The translations under genes were made by a program, and so were the position numbers. A DNA stretch of 64,000 nt from Megalobrama amblycephala. Lineage: Eukaryota > Chordata > Actinopteri > Cypriniformes > Xenocyprididae. Under the pieces are notes generated by a model. The model was not told the DNA's origin and did not search any database. It saw only the letters and a list, made by a program, of their open reading frames with translations. The stretch lies in assembly GCF_018812025.1 (NCBI RefSeq), contig NC_063052.1:26388670-26452669 (forward strand), in the 5' to 3' direction. Each line of letters starts with the position of its first letter. Position 1 is the stretch's first letter. This document shows, piece by piece, positions 1 to 12,245 of this stretch.

Positions 1-113
1 CCATTACAATGTATATTAGTTGTCCACATTTAAGATAATATTTGATTTGGATTAAATAACTATTCTAAAAATTCTAGTGAGTAACAAGGTAAATTAATTA
101 ATAATATACTGAC

Positions 114-144
<31 letters not shown>

Positions 145-262
145 ATGAAAGTGAACAAGAAATGGGGCTGTCAAGCTTTAAAATAATTTAAAAAATCTCG
201 ATAAACAAAATCATAAAAGTGGTAGCTCTTGCACTATATTCCCAGTCTTCCGAAGCCTTTAT
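1..262. other. No gene seen; AT-rich flank with short (AT)n
   Basis: AT-rich sequence with a short AT dinucleotide run near 115-141. No coding signal or repeat terminus is recognised. Confidence 0.6.
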
Positions 263-754
263 GGCCCCATTTACACTAGTGCGGTTTCCTTTTTTCCACA
301 GTGTTTCAGAAATGATCTCCATCTATACTACACGACTGAAAACGCATGTCACATGACCATTCATGCACACTGGGTATGCGTGTACAAGTGTAAACAGTTG
401 ACTCTTGCGCATGTAGGTAGCTGCAGTATTAAAAACATGCAGAGTTTAACTGCACAATGGCTGCTAAAAATGACAACAAAGCCAGCAAAGATTGCAGTTT
501 AGTCTCCATGTTATTGTTTACACGGTCGTCAAGGATACGCAGCGCGAACTTGGGCAGCCAACTCATCGTTTTCAAAAGTCTCCGTATTGGTCCGTTTATA
601 CTGAAATGCAACTCCGGCGTTTTCAAACTAAAATGGGGTCTGCAGCGTTTTCGAAAGTCTCCATTTTCGAGGTTCGAAAACGTGTAAACGACAGGCGTAA
701 CCGTAGCAAAACATATGCATTTTAAAACGAAAACACATTAGTGTAAACGGGGCC
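263..754. mobile_element. MITE with GGCCCC(A/G)TTTACACTA terminal inverted repeats
   Basis: The left end starts GGCCCCATTTACACTAGTG. The right end, read on the other strand, starts GGCCCCGTTTACACTAATG. The flanks share TAT, a possible 3-bp target duplication. Short frames inside (for example 457-687) show no protein homology, so this looks like a non-autonomous DNA transposon. The superfamily cannot be fixed from the ends alone. Confidence 0.7.
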
Positions 755-1369
755 TATGTGAAGAACAGACTGAAATTTAAGTCATTCTACAATGTAAATA
801 TTGACTTGGCACATTCATGAGATTAGTAGCTATGTCTAATTCATGAACAGATTGTTGTTTTGAGTCAGAACTTTTCATTTAATTGGTTGAATGATTTCTT
901 CATGAATCCAAATGATCCTATCTCACTGACTCAATGGTCAAGTCAAAGCAACAGTCCTCTAGTCTAGAGAAGACGATTATCAATAAATAACATATTTTAG
1001 ACCATTCATCACACAAAGCTACCACATGGCTTCAGAAGGCTTGGAATATAGCGCACAATGAACCTCTTTTATGATACTATTATAGTGAGTTTTGTCAAAA
1101 TATCGATATTTCGATACATATCAATGCTGAAATATCTAAAACGGTTCCAATACACCTTTTCTACCTTATCAATGCACCAATACCAGATGCACATTCTCGC
1201 ACTTGTTAGTGAAAATAGTGACAAACTATTTTCACTCACTCGTTTCATTCACTCCGGTTGAATAGTGCTTGTATTGTGCATAATTTTACTAATTCCCACA
1301 GGTTTCGCGCTCACACCAAAAGCATGTCACAAGTCATTTCAGTTGGTGGCCATCTTTGAAACGCCCCTC

Positions 1370-1967
1370 GGGCCCTGTTTATACCTTAAGATGCGTTTTG
1401 GCCGATCGAATCACAAGTAGATGAGGCAGACACATACCCTTTTACACCTGGTATTTTAATCCATCTCTTTTGTCCACTTTCAACCACTTCTGTTCTGATT
1501 TCTTCGAGGGAAGAGTAAATGTATGGGGTTTTCCAGATCTTTCGATCTACAGTAATTGACAAAATAAGCTCTTGCAATTTACATATGAACATGCACAGAG
1601 ACGACGGAAAAACATACAGAGAGCAGCAGCTTTCGTTTCTGCTCTGACAGCTGCAAGACCACGCTGAGCGCTGTGAGTGCGTTTTCGAAATCAGGAACAG
1701 TGAGAGAACATTATGCTTGATAAATTTTTTGTCTTAAAACCAAACTTGGGGCTTCAGCCAATAAAGTTTAAATCCAGTCTGGCTAGCCCATAATGTTTAG
1801 ACATTAAGTCTTTAGTGGCTGTTCAACACATTCGACCACATGAGCGTTAACACTACGAAAGCAATCCGGTCGAATGTGTTTTCAACTACCTCTGGATGTG
1901 GTCAAAACCGCTTACACCTGTATTTAGCATCCTCCACTTGTGATCCGATTGACCAAAACGCATCTTT
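1370..1967. mobile_element. MITE-like repeat, right terminus eroded
   Basis: The sequence AAGATGCGTTTTGGCCGATC near 1388 recurs inverted near 1945-1967 (as GATTGACCAAAACGCATCTT), together with the neighbouring CACAAGT motif. The outer GGGCCCTGTTTA end is present only on the left, so the right outer end is lost or diverged. Confidence 0.55.
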
Positions 1968-4120
1968 TTTTCTTACAAAATATATATATATCCGATTGTG
2001 TTCATCTGAAAGAAGATAGTCAAATACACCTAGTATGACTTGAGAGTGAGTAAATCATGGGATAATTTTCATTTTTGGGTGAAAATATCCCTTTAAATAG
2101 CAGCTAAAATGTTGTATGACTTGGATGTAAGTCTAAGTCAAGCCACAACCTGAGACAATTACTTGCTCTTTGATCTGAAAACAGCCCTAATAAAACACTA
2201 AAACTCCTTCAATAATGCATTATTGTTGGTTAAATATGACATGAAATATGATATTTGTGTCAGCCAATCAGCAACATTCCTAAACAAAACAAAAATGCTT
2301 CCAAAATGATTGAACTTGAAAAGCAAATACATTACACAATACACATGCAGACACAGAGAGTCATGCATGCACTCGCACACAGCCAGAGCAAAGACAGAAA
2401 CTATTTAGCATGCTAGACTGACCACAAGGTTCAGGCTCACCCAACTAACCTCTAGGTGTTGATTGCTCAGGGGGACCTGATCCTGGATCAGGGAGGCCAT
2501 TCCCATGAAGATTTAAGTATACACTTGAAAGCCGTTCCAACAGGTCGCTTGTAGAGGGTCAGGGGGTCAATTGCCTGGTGGTGCTTAATGGTAGCAAAAA
2601 AAAACGTCAGTCAACTTAAACGGGCCACAGTGAAGCTTGTGGCCCGCGACTGGAGGAATTCAAGGAATTCTGGGGGTTAAAGTGGTGCCATGAGGTGGCA
2701 GACACCGACACGGGGCTCTGGAAGTTGGATACAATGTCACTGCCTCACCATCACTCAACATTAGCCACCGCTCTCTCAACACCTTGTCCCCGCTGTGGGT
2801 ATTAACTGTTGTCGGTTTATAAAGGGAAAATATCTTGATGCACATCAAAGCAAGGATCGTCTTTAGAGTCAAAAGTTGAATATTAAAATTCACGCTTTTT
2901 TTTATCATCCAAGAGATGTATCTAAATCTAACCCTACCACCGATCTACTTCAAACCTAATGTAATTGACTTGTGCGATGAAAAAAAGAATGGAGCCTCAT
3001 TTTGGATTGAGGAGGCCTGCATACAAAACAGGCACTCTGGAGGATTACCTAATGTTATTTTCGCCTCTGTTATTTGAGTGCTTCTTAAAGCTGTGAAAAC
3101 ATATGTCATCATGCTTCAAGGGCCAAATATTATAATTATTTTCCAGAGAAAATGACAAAAATTATTATCAAGTGTGCATAAGAGATCACTTATTCAGTCT
3201 CTTTGGCGGTCATTGCGCATTTACAAGCGGAAATTAAACATTTTTGACTTGACGTGAATGTTCTCTTACCTTAAAATTCTTCCTTTGACATCACATTCTT
3301 CTTCTGCACTTCAGAGTCCGTGCACTCACCTGGCCCGCTGACACCGCCAACGTGTTATTTCCTCCCTGAGCTTAAACTCATGATCTAACGACCTGCCTTT
3401 GGTCCAAAGTCAACACTGAGCAGAACTTGTCAATCATTTGATCCACTTCATTGGCATCAAGGCTTGATTGGGCACAATTAGTCCTTAGAAACAAATGACA
3501 TCAATCTGCCCTGGATTTCCATTGAGGGAGGCTGATTATTTGCTTTAACCTGGAACACTGATTTCATTTTCACCCCTCTGTGTCCCCTGGGGGATTAACA
3601 AACAGTGGAAAACATGTACGACTGACATAAGATCCTTTGGCCTTAGCTAGAGAAATTTTCAAATGCAATTTGGCCAAACCCGAAGGGAGTCCAACCACAC
3701 AACAATTTTGGCACAGCTAATGCACTGCCTTGAGATTTATTTCAGTTTTTCTATGGGCAGTGTAACAGATGTACCAATTGTCAGTTTCCTGTCTGATACA
3801 TCTACATCAGACAGACCACCGCGTTATGAATTGATGTGCAAACTGGCATAGATCAAAATGTTGTTGACTGTTCACAGACATAATAAATGGTAAATTTATA
3901 GCCTCCGAATAAATTAAAAAATATTACAATGACATTAATTTCATTAACATTAGTTAATACACTATCTATCATAAACCAACAATGAACAAGATTTTTTACA
4001 GCATTTATCAATCTAGGTTAATATTAATTTATAAATATAAAATATAAAAAACTATTCAAAATACATTACAAATCCAAGTTGTTATGAGACGTGCTTTGTA
4101 AGCTTTTCAAACTAATTCAT
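1968..4120. other. No gene recognised
   Basis: About 2.1 kb without a supported gene; the short open frames lack composition or motifs of real proteins. Positions about 3882-3990 recur, diverged, at about 6228-6335 (shared motif ATTAACATTAGTTAAT and flanks), which indicates a small duplication. Confidence 0.5.
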
Positions 4121-5075
4121 AAACCAACATGGCTTGCCCTAATGCAGTGGTTCTCAAACATTTTTGAGAAAAAAAAAAAAAAAGTTTGAGAACCCCCCTT
4201 CCTCCACCCTCTGACTAACAAATAATTTCACTAAAAATTATAGGCTACAAACTGAAAAAGAAAAATTGAAATTGAAAAACGTGCAACGAAAAACACCTGC
4301 AATAGTTTGACTTTGTAATGTACGGAAGAGGATTAGGGCCAAGCAATAATAAAAAAATAAAACCATCTTGAGATTAAAGTTGTTAAATTTCGAGAAAAAA
4401 ATCGTTAAATTTCGAGCAAAAACTCTAAATAAAATGTTGAGAATAAACTCATTAAATTACGAGAAAAAATTCGTTAAATTTCGAGAAAAAAGTCGAGATA
4501 AAATGTTGAGAATAAACTCGTTAAATTACGAGAACAAATTCATTAAATTATGAGAAAAATGTCATTAAATTTTGAGAAAAAAGTCGAGATAAAATGTTGA
4601 GAATAAACTCATTAAATTATGAGAATAAAGTCATTAAATTACGAGAAAAAAGTTGTTAAATTATGAGAACAAATTCGTAATTTAACGTAATTTAATTTTA
4701 TCTCGACTTTTTTCTAATTTAATTTTTCTCATAATTTAATGAATTTGTTCTCGTAATTTAACTACTTTTTTCTCGTAATTTAACGAGTTTATTCTCAACA
4801 TTTTATCTCGACTTTTTTCTCGAAATTTAACGAGTTTTTTCTCTAAATTTAACAACTTTAATCTCATGCTTGGCCCTAATCCTTTTACGTAATACAAAGT
4901 CAAACTATTGCACGTTGCACATTTTTCAATTTAAATTTTTCTTTTTCAGTTTGTAGCCTATAATTTTTAGTGAAATTATTTGTTAGTCAGAGGGTGGAGG
5001 AAGGGGGGTTCTCAAACTTTTTTTTTTTTTTTTCTCAAAAATGTTTGAGAACCACTGCATTAGGGCAACATGTTG

Positions 5076-5080
<5 letters not shown>
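4121..5080. repeat. Near-perfect 960-bp inverted repeat (fold-back) with TTAAATTnCGAGAA satellite core
   Basis: The left arm begins AAACCAACATG then GCCCTAATGCAGTGGTTCTC, and the right arm ends with their complements (GAGAACCACTGCATTAGGGC, CATGTTGGTTT). The arms can be followed through a poly(A)/poly(T) run and a CCTCCACCCTCTGACTAAC block to a centre near 4680. The inner third is a tandem array built on TTAAATTACGAGAAAAAA-type units of roughly 22 bp, read on both arms. The frame at 4368-4553 is only this satellite. A transcript would form a long hairpin. Confidence 0.9.

Positions 5081-5082
<2 letters not shown>

Positions 5083-5108
<26 letters not shown>
5083..5108. repeat. (AT)n microsatellite
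   Basis: Pure AT dinucleotide run immediately outside the right arm of the 4121-5080 palindrome. Confidence 0.9.
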
Positions 5109-5109
<1 letters not shown>

Positions 5110-5111
<2 letters not shown>

Positions 5112-5590
5112 ACACAGTTCAAAAGTTTGGAACCACTAAGTAATGTTTTTAAAAGAAGTTTCGTCTGCTGACATTTATTTAATTAAAAATACAGTAAAAA
5201 ACAGTAATATTGTGAAATATTATCAATTTAAAATAACTGTTTTCTATTTGAATATATTTCACAAAGTAATTCATTCCTGTGATGGCAAAGCTGAATTTTC
5301 AACATCATTACTCCACTTCAGTTCACATGATCTCAGAAATCATTCTAAATGCTGATCTGCTGCTCAAGAAACATTTAATGTGTACAATTGTACAAAATTT
5401 TTTCAATATTTTTTTTTAAGGATTATTTGATGAATAGAAAGTTCAAAAGAAATTTAACAACTTTAATGTCTTTCTGCCACTTTTGATTGATTTAATGATC
5501 CTTGCGAATGGTTTTATTTTTTATTATTGTTTGGCTCTAATCCTCTTCCGTAGTAATGTCATTGGATCATTGAAAAAAAATAACAGTAAG
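5110..5590. repeat. Dispersed fish repeat (unclassified)
   Basis: The block ACAGTTCAAAAGTTTGGAAC ... CATGATCTCAGAAATCATTC ... CTGCTGCTCAAGAAACATTT resembles a very common cyprinid interspersed repeat. The identity is recalled family knowledge and was not searched. No coding potential. Confidence 0.45.
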
Positions 5591-5608
5591 AGAGAATAAT
5601 AGATCAAT

Positions 5609-5722
<114 letters not shown>

Positions 5723-5857
5723 CAAAAAAATTAATATTTCAGTGGCTGCAGTGTATCAAAATCAAATAGACAGAGCAGGTCAGAATCGAAATGCAATAAT
5801 TCTAACCTTATTCTAAAACAAATATTTTGCTAACATATTTTGCATCTAAAAGTTTAA

Positions 5858-6200
5858 AGGGTTAGTTCACCAAAAAGTGACATTTCTGTCATTAATTACT
5901 CACCCACATGTCATTCCACACCTGTAAGACCTGTAACAACACAAATTAAGATATTTTTGATGAAATCCGAGGGTATCTGAACCACATATGAGCAACAACG
6001 TCAGTGAAAACGTGGTTAAAATAAGTGGTTCAACTGATATGTTATGAAGCAACGAGAATACTTTTTGTGTGCAAAAACAAAACAAAAATAACAACTTTAT
6101 TCAACTATTTGAACCGTTGTCATATGTAGTGAATTAAGTGCAGGCTTCTGTGTTTACGTCCGAACGCTGACTCAGTATTGGCCGAAACTGAACTAACCCT
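5858..6200 (+). mobile_element. MITE with AGGGTTAGTTCA ends and TTAA target sites
   Basis: The left end reads AGGGTTAGTTCACC and the right end TGAACTAACCCT. Both are bounded by TTAA (5854-5857 and 6201-6204), as expected of piggyBac-type target choice. The interior holds the CTCACCCACATGTCATTCCAC block common to a cyprinid MITE. No transposase frame. Confidence 0.65.
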
Positions 6201-6351
6201 TTAAGCACTTCGGATCTCTTATAATATCATAATAAATGGTAAATTCATGAACTCCAAATAAATTAAAAAAATATAGTAACACTTAAAAATAAAGTTAATA
6301 TCATTAACATTAGTTAATGCATTATCTATCATAAAAAGAAAAATTTAAATT

Positions 6352-6827
6352 GAAAAACATTCCGTGTTTACGTCTGAACGCCGACTCAGTATTAGCCGAA
6401 GCTGAACATGTGAGCAGCACAACGCATGCCTGTGATGATGACGCAAGAGCCGACAAAAAATGAGTGGCCGTTCGGACGTAAACAAGGAAGCCTGCACAGA
6501 ATTCACTACATATGTCAATGGTTCAAATTGTTGAATAAAGTAGTTATTTTTAGTTTGTTTTTGCACACAAAAAGTATTCTCATCGCTTCATAACATTACG
6601 GTTGAACCACTGTAGTCACATTGACTAATTTAACCATGTTTTTACTACTTTTCTGGACCTCAAAAGGTGCAATGACATTGCTGCCTATGTGTGGTTCACA
6701 TACTCTCGGATTTCATCAAAAATATCTTAATTTGTGTTCCGAAAATGAACGAAGGTCTTACATGTGTGGAACGACATGAGGGTGAGTACTTAATGACAGA
6801 AATTTAATCTTTGGGTGAACTAACCCT
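6352..6827 (-). mobile_element. Second copy of the AGGGTTAGTTCA MITE, opposite orientation
   Basis: Ends GGTGAACTAACCCT followed by TTAA, and repeats in reverse the body of the 5858-6200 copy (GATTTCATCAAAAATATCTT, ACAAAAAGTATTCTC). The flank AAGCACTTC(G/A)GATCTCTT follows both copies. The left end is not complete, so the copies probably arose by local rearrangement. Confidence 0.55.
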
Positions 6828-6831
6828 TTAA

Positions 6832-8765
6832 GCACTTCAGATCTCTTCCCCCCAATTACAAAAGAACCATAAACTGCAGTGTATGTGTGTTGCTTGCAGC
6901 AAAATACTTTTTTTATTTAAAGACAGACATAGTTTGTTCAGTTAATCAAATCAAATTAAATCAAATTAAATTAACAGACATAATTTAGCTCTAAAGAAAC
7001 AAGGAAAATCCAGGTTAAATCTTACTAGCGTCCATGCAAACACCCAGACATTTAATGTTTATGTACAAGGAATTACTAATGGACCATGGTCCATTAACTA
7101 TGTGGATTTAATTCCAACCATGCAGTGTTATGAAAAGGCCAGCACAGAGGCTCTAAACTCAGGCTCTGGCACTTTTTCAGCAGACCGCAAGACTAAATTT
7201 ACAATATTGACTCTTTGGCTGTGTTCTGTTACAGTAAAGAGGACATTGGGTTACGGTAGAGACATACCAGGGTAAGAGTGAGTAAACACAAACATGCAGG
7301 ACATTCACACCCAGCTCTGAAAATGTGGGCAGAGTTCCCTGCAGAACAAACTTTATGATGAACAGTAGCTGTTATGTGCAGCACATTAGATGATTTCCCA
7401 GTTTTGCCAGGTATTTTAATTGCAGAATTATAATTAATTATACTGTACTATTACATTTAATATGCCAAAATACTTAATCTCAGCATACACCAACCCAAAG
7501 ACAACCAAGTGAACACGAACAAACGTTGTGCTGATGCATCAGTACCATTTGCTGAATCTTTTACGTCATTCACACTGAACCTTCTTAAAAGCCACCAGTC
7601 AGACGCTTTATTGGGTGATGATGCTCGGGTTGAGAGCGGGAATTATGGTGATGACCACGCCTGCCGGGCTGTATGAGGGCCTGTGTGTGGGTGCACTGAC
7701 CCAAGGTAACCCGCGGCTGTGTTCTGAACTCTAAAGGGGAGGTAGATCAGAGCTGGTAATCAGAAGCTCAGCTGTAAAAGTCCTAATGAGCCTCAGAGGC
7801 AGCGGTAAAGCAAAGTGAAAGTCACCTAATGAGCCAAGAGTAATGCCTGTCCCATAATGCCTATAGTAAACTTTCCTACTGACTTATTTTATCATTATAA
7901 GGTTCAATAAACTGTTCAATTTCAAATATATATATTTGAAAGGGTAAAATAACATTCCACCTGCATCTCGCTAGCTTTACCACCAGAGAATATGATGCTT
8001 GTGTATGGGACGCTTGCTCCTCTTCTCTCAGAACGGTTTCCCCTCCTCCTGGGGCAGCCAGGCTCCAGGGCAGACAAGCGATCTCAACTATTCTTTTATT
8101 CTGTGCTTAACCTCCTCTACGACAATAAAGGTCTGTTTGCCTATTCACCCGCCTCAGCGTTGAACCTGATAGCACTTCAAAGTTCCACGCTGTGGACAGT
8201 GATTAGATGCTTTGGGGTGCTGCTTTTCACTGGGCATTAAATGCCAAGGCTGTGTTTCACCAGGTAAAGCATTAAAAGACACATGAATGTCTTTGTAAAA
8301 ATAAAATAAACTTTAATAAATGGTGTAGCAACAAACATGAAAAAACAGACATAGGCTACTGTATAAGAGATGTAGTAAAGATGCAAGTGGTGTACTGTAG
8401 TTTCCACAAGGTGTGCAATAAAACAGCAAACATAAAGCCTTCCAAAAGAAAATTGATGTTGGAGGCAGCATCTGCTACTTCAATGAGTAATAAAAATTAT
8501 GACAGCCATAATTTTCTTGGTAAACACTATGCTATGTGATGTAGAAAGTCTGTAAATCATGTTTAAACATACAGTGTGTAATTTCTGCATCACAGCAGCA
8601 CAAAACGGAACTGCAAAAATTACAATTTTGAAATATAACTGTTTAGAAAAAAAAGGCACAAACTCAAGCAAGTGGATGAAATGTCAGGCTGCTCAAAGAA
8701 AGTGCAACAGAGATAAAGGGCTTGATCAAAATACTCTTTGATCAAAATAGCAACTCTTGCTGCTG
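6832..8765. other. No gene recognised
   Basis: About 1.9 kb with only short unsupported frames. No splice-flanked exon, RNA gene or transposon terminus was recognised. Confidence 0.5.
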
Positions 8766-8777
8766 CAGACACTTTTA

Positions 8778-8875
8778 TCAATTCAATTCAATTCAATTCA
8801 AATTTATTTGTATAGCGCTTTTCACGATACATATCGATACATATCATTTCAAAGCAGCTTTACAGAAAAAAGCAA
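8778..8875 (-). repeat. L2-type LINE 3' tail
   Basis: A (CAATT)n run, then AAATTTATTTGTATAGCGCT and CAAAGCAGCTTTACAGAAA. This is the reverse complement of the structure at the 3' end of the 50034-51093 element (GTAAAGCTGCTTTGA ... GCGCTATATAAATAAA). Only the tail is present. Confidence 0.65.
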
Positions 8876-8988
8876 GTCCAAAGCAAGTTTAAAATTAGAA
8901 ACATAATCAGTTTGTCACATGTCGAACTATGCCAGATTTCAAGTATTCGCATTAGTTCACAAAAATCAAGCTGTAAATTGCTTACTTA

Positions 8989-9843
8989 GGCCCAATCCCA
9001 ATTCTACCTCTTACCCCTTCCCCTTTCCCCTTCCCCTTTGTTTCGCGCGTTCACGTGAAGGGGTAGGGGTGTCCCAATTCTCATTTGGTTGGAGGGGAAG
9101 GGGTAGGGGGAAGGGCCAGGTAGCCCTTCAAACGAAGATTTTTCGGGACCACACTTCAGACGAAGGGGTATGATAAATTTCCAACATGGCCGACCGAGCG
9201 AGCAGAGAGACCCATTAATGTAAGTATTTTTTTACGGTAAACAGTATTTTAGTAAGTAAATAATCACTTGTTTTATGTTGCCTTTAATCTTGTGTTCATG
9301 TATACGGTTATGTTCTCCGAAAAAAGATTTGTTAAAATCGCTATGAAAAAAGTTCGCTAATGTTTTTTACTTTATGATAGTTCCACAACATATTTTTTTA
9401 TATTTTATTGAAACCCGCATTGATTTGACAACATAAATTCAAATCCGGTGGCAGCTAACTTGTCTTTTTGCCGCATGCCTGATTAATGTATTGTTTTGTT
9501 GTGGTTACGTCCATAAATACGTGTACGTTACATGATATAAACAAAAAGTGCATTCAGTTTGCGTGCTTATTCATCAGTATTGTATGTAGCTGTCGCCCAA
9601 GCAACAGAGATCACTACAGCTATCGATGGCATCTTAGATGTGTGATAAACATCGGCGCATCTATGACGTAGGAGCTAGCGACGACTTATGATGATGTGTA
9701 ACGGTCTAGTAGTGGTGTCCCATTTCTTAGGGGAATATTTTCAGCCCTACCCCTTGACACTCTGTTTCAAGGGGCAAGGGGAAGGGGTAGGCGTAGGGGT
9801 AAGGGGAAGGGGAAGGAGTATAAAATAGAATTGGGATTGGGCC
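8989..9843. mobile_element. PIF/Harbinger-like element, 855 bp, TTA target duplication
   Basis: Terminal inverted repeats GGCCCAATCCCAATTCTA (left) and its complement (right). The flanking TTA at 8986-8988 and 9844-9846 matches the TWA target duplication of PIF/Harbinger elements. Subterminal blocks are rich in CCCCTTCCCC/GGGGAAGGGG. No transposase frame is visible, so it is non-autonomous. Confidence 0.75.
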
Positions 9844-9846
9844 TTA

Positions 9847-11340
9847 GCCTTGTTGTCTCTGCACATTAGTCTGAGATAGAAGACATTACACCACAACTAG
9901 CACAGCTGCACTCACCTCAACACATTCCCTTTATCTAATGGAACGGTCACAACTGACTGATGTGATGTGATGTGAATAGTCCTTATGGGAAGAAAATATA
10001 TTTCCCTATATATTAATGATCAATATATTACATGATTTAACAGTATATTTGAAAATATACAGAAAAAATATATTGCGTAAATATATTACAATATATTGAA
10101 TAATACAAAAGGAATTGCCGCTTTTCATATATTGAAAAATATGTAATAATATATTTACTAATATATCATAATGCATGTAATTTTATATTCAGTAATATAG
10201 CCTACTTCATAATAGATTTAAATGTGATCAGATATAGTTACTTCAAGTTACTTAACAAAAGCACACCTACATGTACTAAAGTTTCTTTCAAAGAGACCAT
10301 CACTGTGCAATAGCGTGCACAACCATTACTCTTTAAATAAAATTATTATAGTTTTAATGTTGTTCAGCCAATCATAAACCTAACCACAGGCTCTACTCTT
10401 CAGCACAATAGTAACCCCAAAAACTCACACATACCAGAAAACCTTTTAAATTCCAAAATAATACAACTTTAAACACTAACAGATCTACCCCATATTAATA
10501 TTGAGCAAAACACATGAAATAGCACTTAATTTGAACATTTACTCTCCTTTAACAGTCAGAAGCAAAGCATGCTGGGAACTAGAAGTCTGTTGTAATCACT
10601 GAATGAAACTTCATGAATGTGTGTATTTATGTGTGTACAATACATTCACATTTAAGACACAAATACCAGGACAGTGGTATATATTGTGATGCTGCCCCCT
10701 AGTGATGAAAACAACAATAGCAACTTTAATTTACCACTTATGCTAGGATATTACTCCAGCTATGTATGGAGATTCAATATGATTCATCCTCACATTATGT
10801 GAACACCAACTACTGATTTACATGTGTAGGCTACTGTAAGCATTTTGATCTGAAATCTTACACATGCACAACTTAAAGACCTTCATCATCACTGGAATAT
10901 GATCAAGTGAATTGATCAACTCAGATCAATATAAACTGCATCCAGTGTTCTTTGTGTTTTATAGGCCCTACTGTAAATATCACGTTACTGTTTACTTTTG
11001 CATATTTATTAATTAATTTATAAAATAATTGTCATACAGAGTTTTAGCATTAGAGTGAAATAATAGGCTAATAATCATTTCTCCTCATTGTAATTTAAAC
11101 CATTTAAATTGTTTAACTCTGCACAATGAGTCTACACCAACTCCTCAAGTCCCCAGTGTTACAGCAGAACAAGAGTGAAATCTGTTCAATTGATTATTGA
11201 TTTTATTTTTCAGCAAATGAGATCATTCAACTTATTAGGATGTTCAAGAAAAAAAAACTGTCTCTGTTGACCTTTTAAAACATGTTTCTTGACAGTAAGA
11301 GAGGTTCTTGTTCTCAGAAAGGTAATTTACATTGAAGAAC
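9847..11340. other. No gene recognised; AT-rich
   Basis: The 9980-10210 stretch is dominated by ATATATT-type words. From about 11100 onward the sequence resembles the region just distal to V7 (around 55200-55300: TGCAGAGTTAAAC, TGTTCTGCTGTAACACT), so the duplicated V flank starts here. Confidence 0.5.
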
Positions 11341-11383
11341 CTTTGCATATGAATTGCATGCTTCAGTGCTTTGGAGGTCTTTA
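11341..11383 (+). promoter_or_regulatory. V1 promoter: octamer-like CTTTGCAT plus TTTATAG
   Basis: CTTTGCAT at 11341-11348, a one-base variant of the immunoglobulin octamer ATTTGCAT, lies about 100 bp before the V1 start codon and is followed by TTTATAG near 11377. The same pair occurs before V5-V8, which supports function. Confidence 0.6.
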
Positions 11384-11442
11384 TAGATCTCTGAATTTAT
11401 GCCTGACAGCTCTCCTTCATAATAGCAGATCCAAAAGCAAAC

Positions 11443-12217
11443 ATGACTTTCACAGCCATCATTATTTGGACACTCACAACCTGCACCTGGAGTAAGTATA
11501 TAGACATTCATATCATCAGCTGATTTGGGCCTACATAAAGCCAGAAATTAAGCAATCAACAAGTCCACAGGTGCTTAGATCAAGATTTAGACTTAATTTA
11601 TTGTAAATAGTGTAGCCTATGCATTAAACAAATAGTTTTTTTCATATATTAATGTTTTTAACCTTTGCATGTGAAGTAAACGTAATATGTTAACATTTTT
11701 GGATTAAAGTTCATAGTCAATTCATTAATTTTGATGTGCAAATATGGAAACTTAGTCCTTGTAGTGCAACAGTGTTGTGTGCTCAGTCTGGCAGATGCCT
11801 TATAAGTAAGTGTTGAACTTTTAAATGTGCTCATCAGTTTTATATTATTCTCCAGTGTTTTCTGACTCTCTCTTCAGGTTCTATGGGGCAGATTCTGACT
11901 CAATCTGAAGCTCAAACAGTTCAGTCTGATCAGACTGTCACTATTCACTGTAATCATAAACCAGCAATAGACTGTGCTCAAAAAATACCACTAAGTATTG
12001 TATGGCCTGGTACCATCAGATTCCTGGAGAAGTTCCTAAACTCCTGATCTATTTCACATCAGAGAGAGCTTCAGGTGTTTCTTCTAGATGCAGTGGCAGT
12101 GGAAGTGGAAATAAAATGGATTTTACTCTGACTACCAGTGGAGTCCATCCTGAAGATTCAGGAGTTTATTACTGTCAGAGCAGACATTTTTTTTTACCAC
12201 CACAAACTCATTGTTGA
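11443..12217 (+). pseudogene. IgL V1 segment, family A, one-base frameshift in CDR1
   Basis: Leader exon 11443-11491 ([16 protein letters not shown]) ends at a GTAAGT donor. Exon 2 is 11878-12217 after a TCTTCAG acceptor and encodes a V domain starting [18 protein letters not shown]. Compared with V2, one A is missing in the CDR1 codons (GCTCAAAAAATACC), which shifts the frame before the framework-2 Trp. The rest continues in another frame ([17 protein letters not shown] ... DSGVYYC). Framework 3 also has SRC where others have SRF. Its recombination signal is intact, so it could still recombine but not encode a chain. Unless the missing base is a sequencing error, it is a recent pseudogene. 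Confidence 0.9.
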
Positions 12218-12245
12218 CACAGTGTAAAAGCATCATACAAAAACT
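12218..12245 (+). promoter_or_regulatory. V1 12-RSS
   Basis: Heptamer CACAGTG (12218-12224), 12-bp spacer, nonamer ACAAAAACT (12237-12245), directly after the V1 coding end. Confidence 0.92.

Noticed and set aside
4368..4680. Regularly spaced repeats resembling a CRISPR array
   Set aside because: Units are contiguous, with no unique spacers, and are part of a palindrome in a vertebrate genome.
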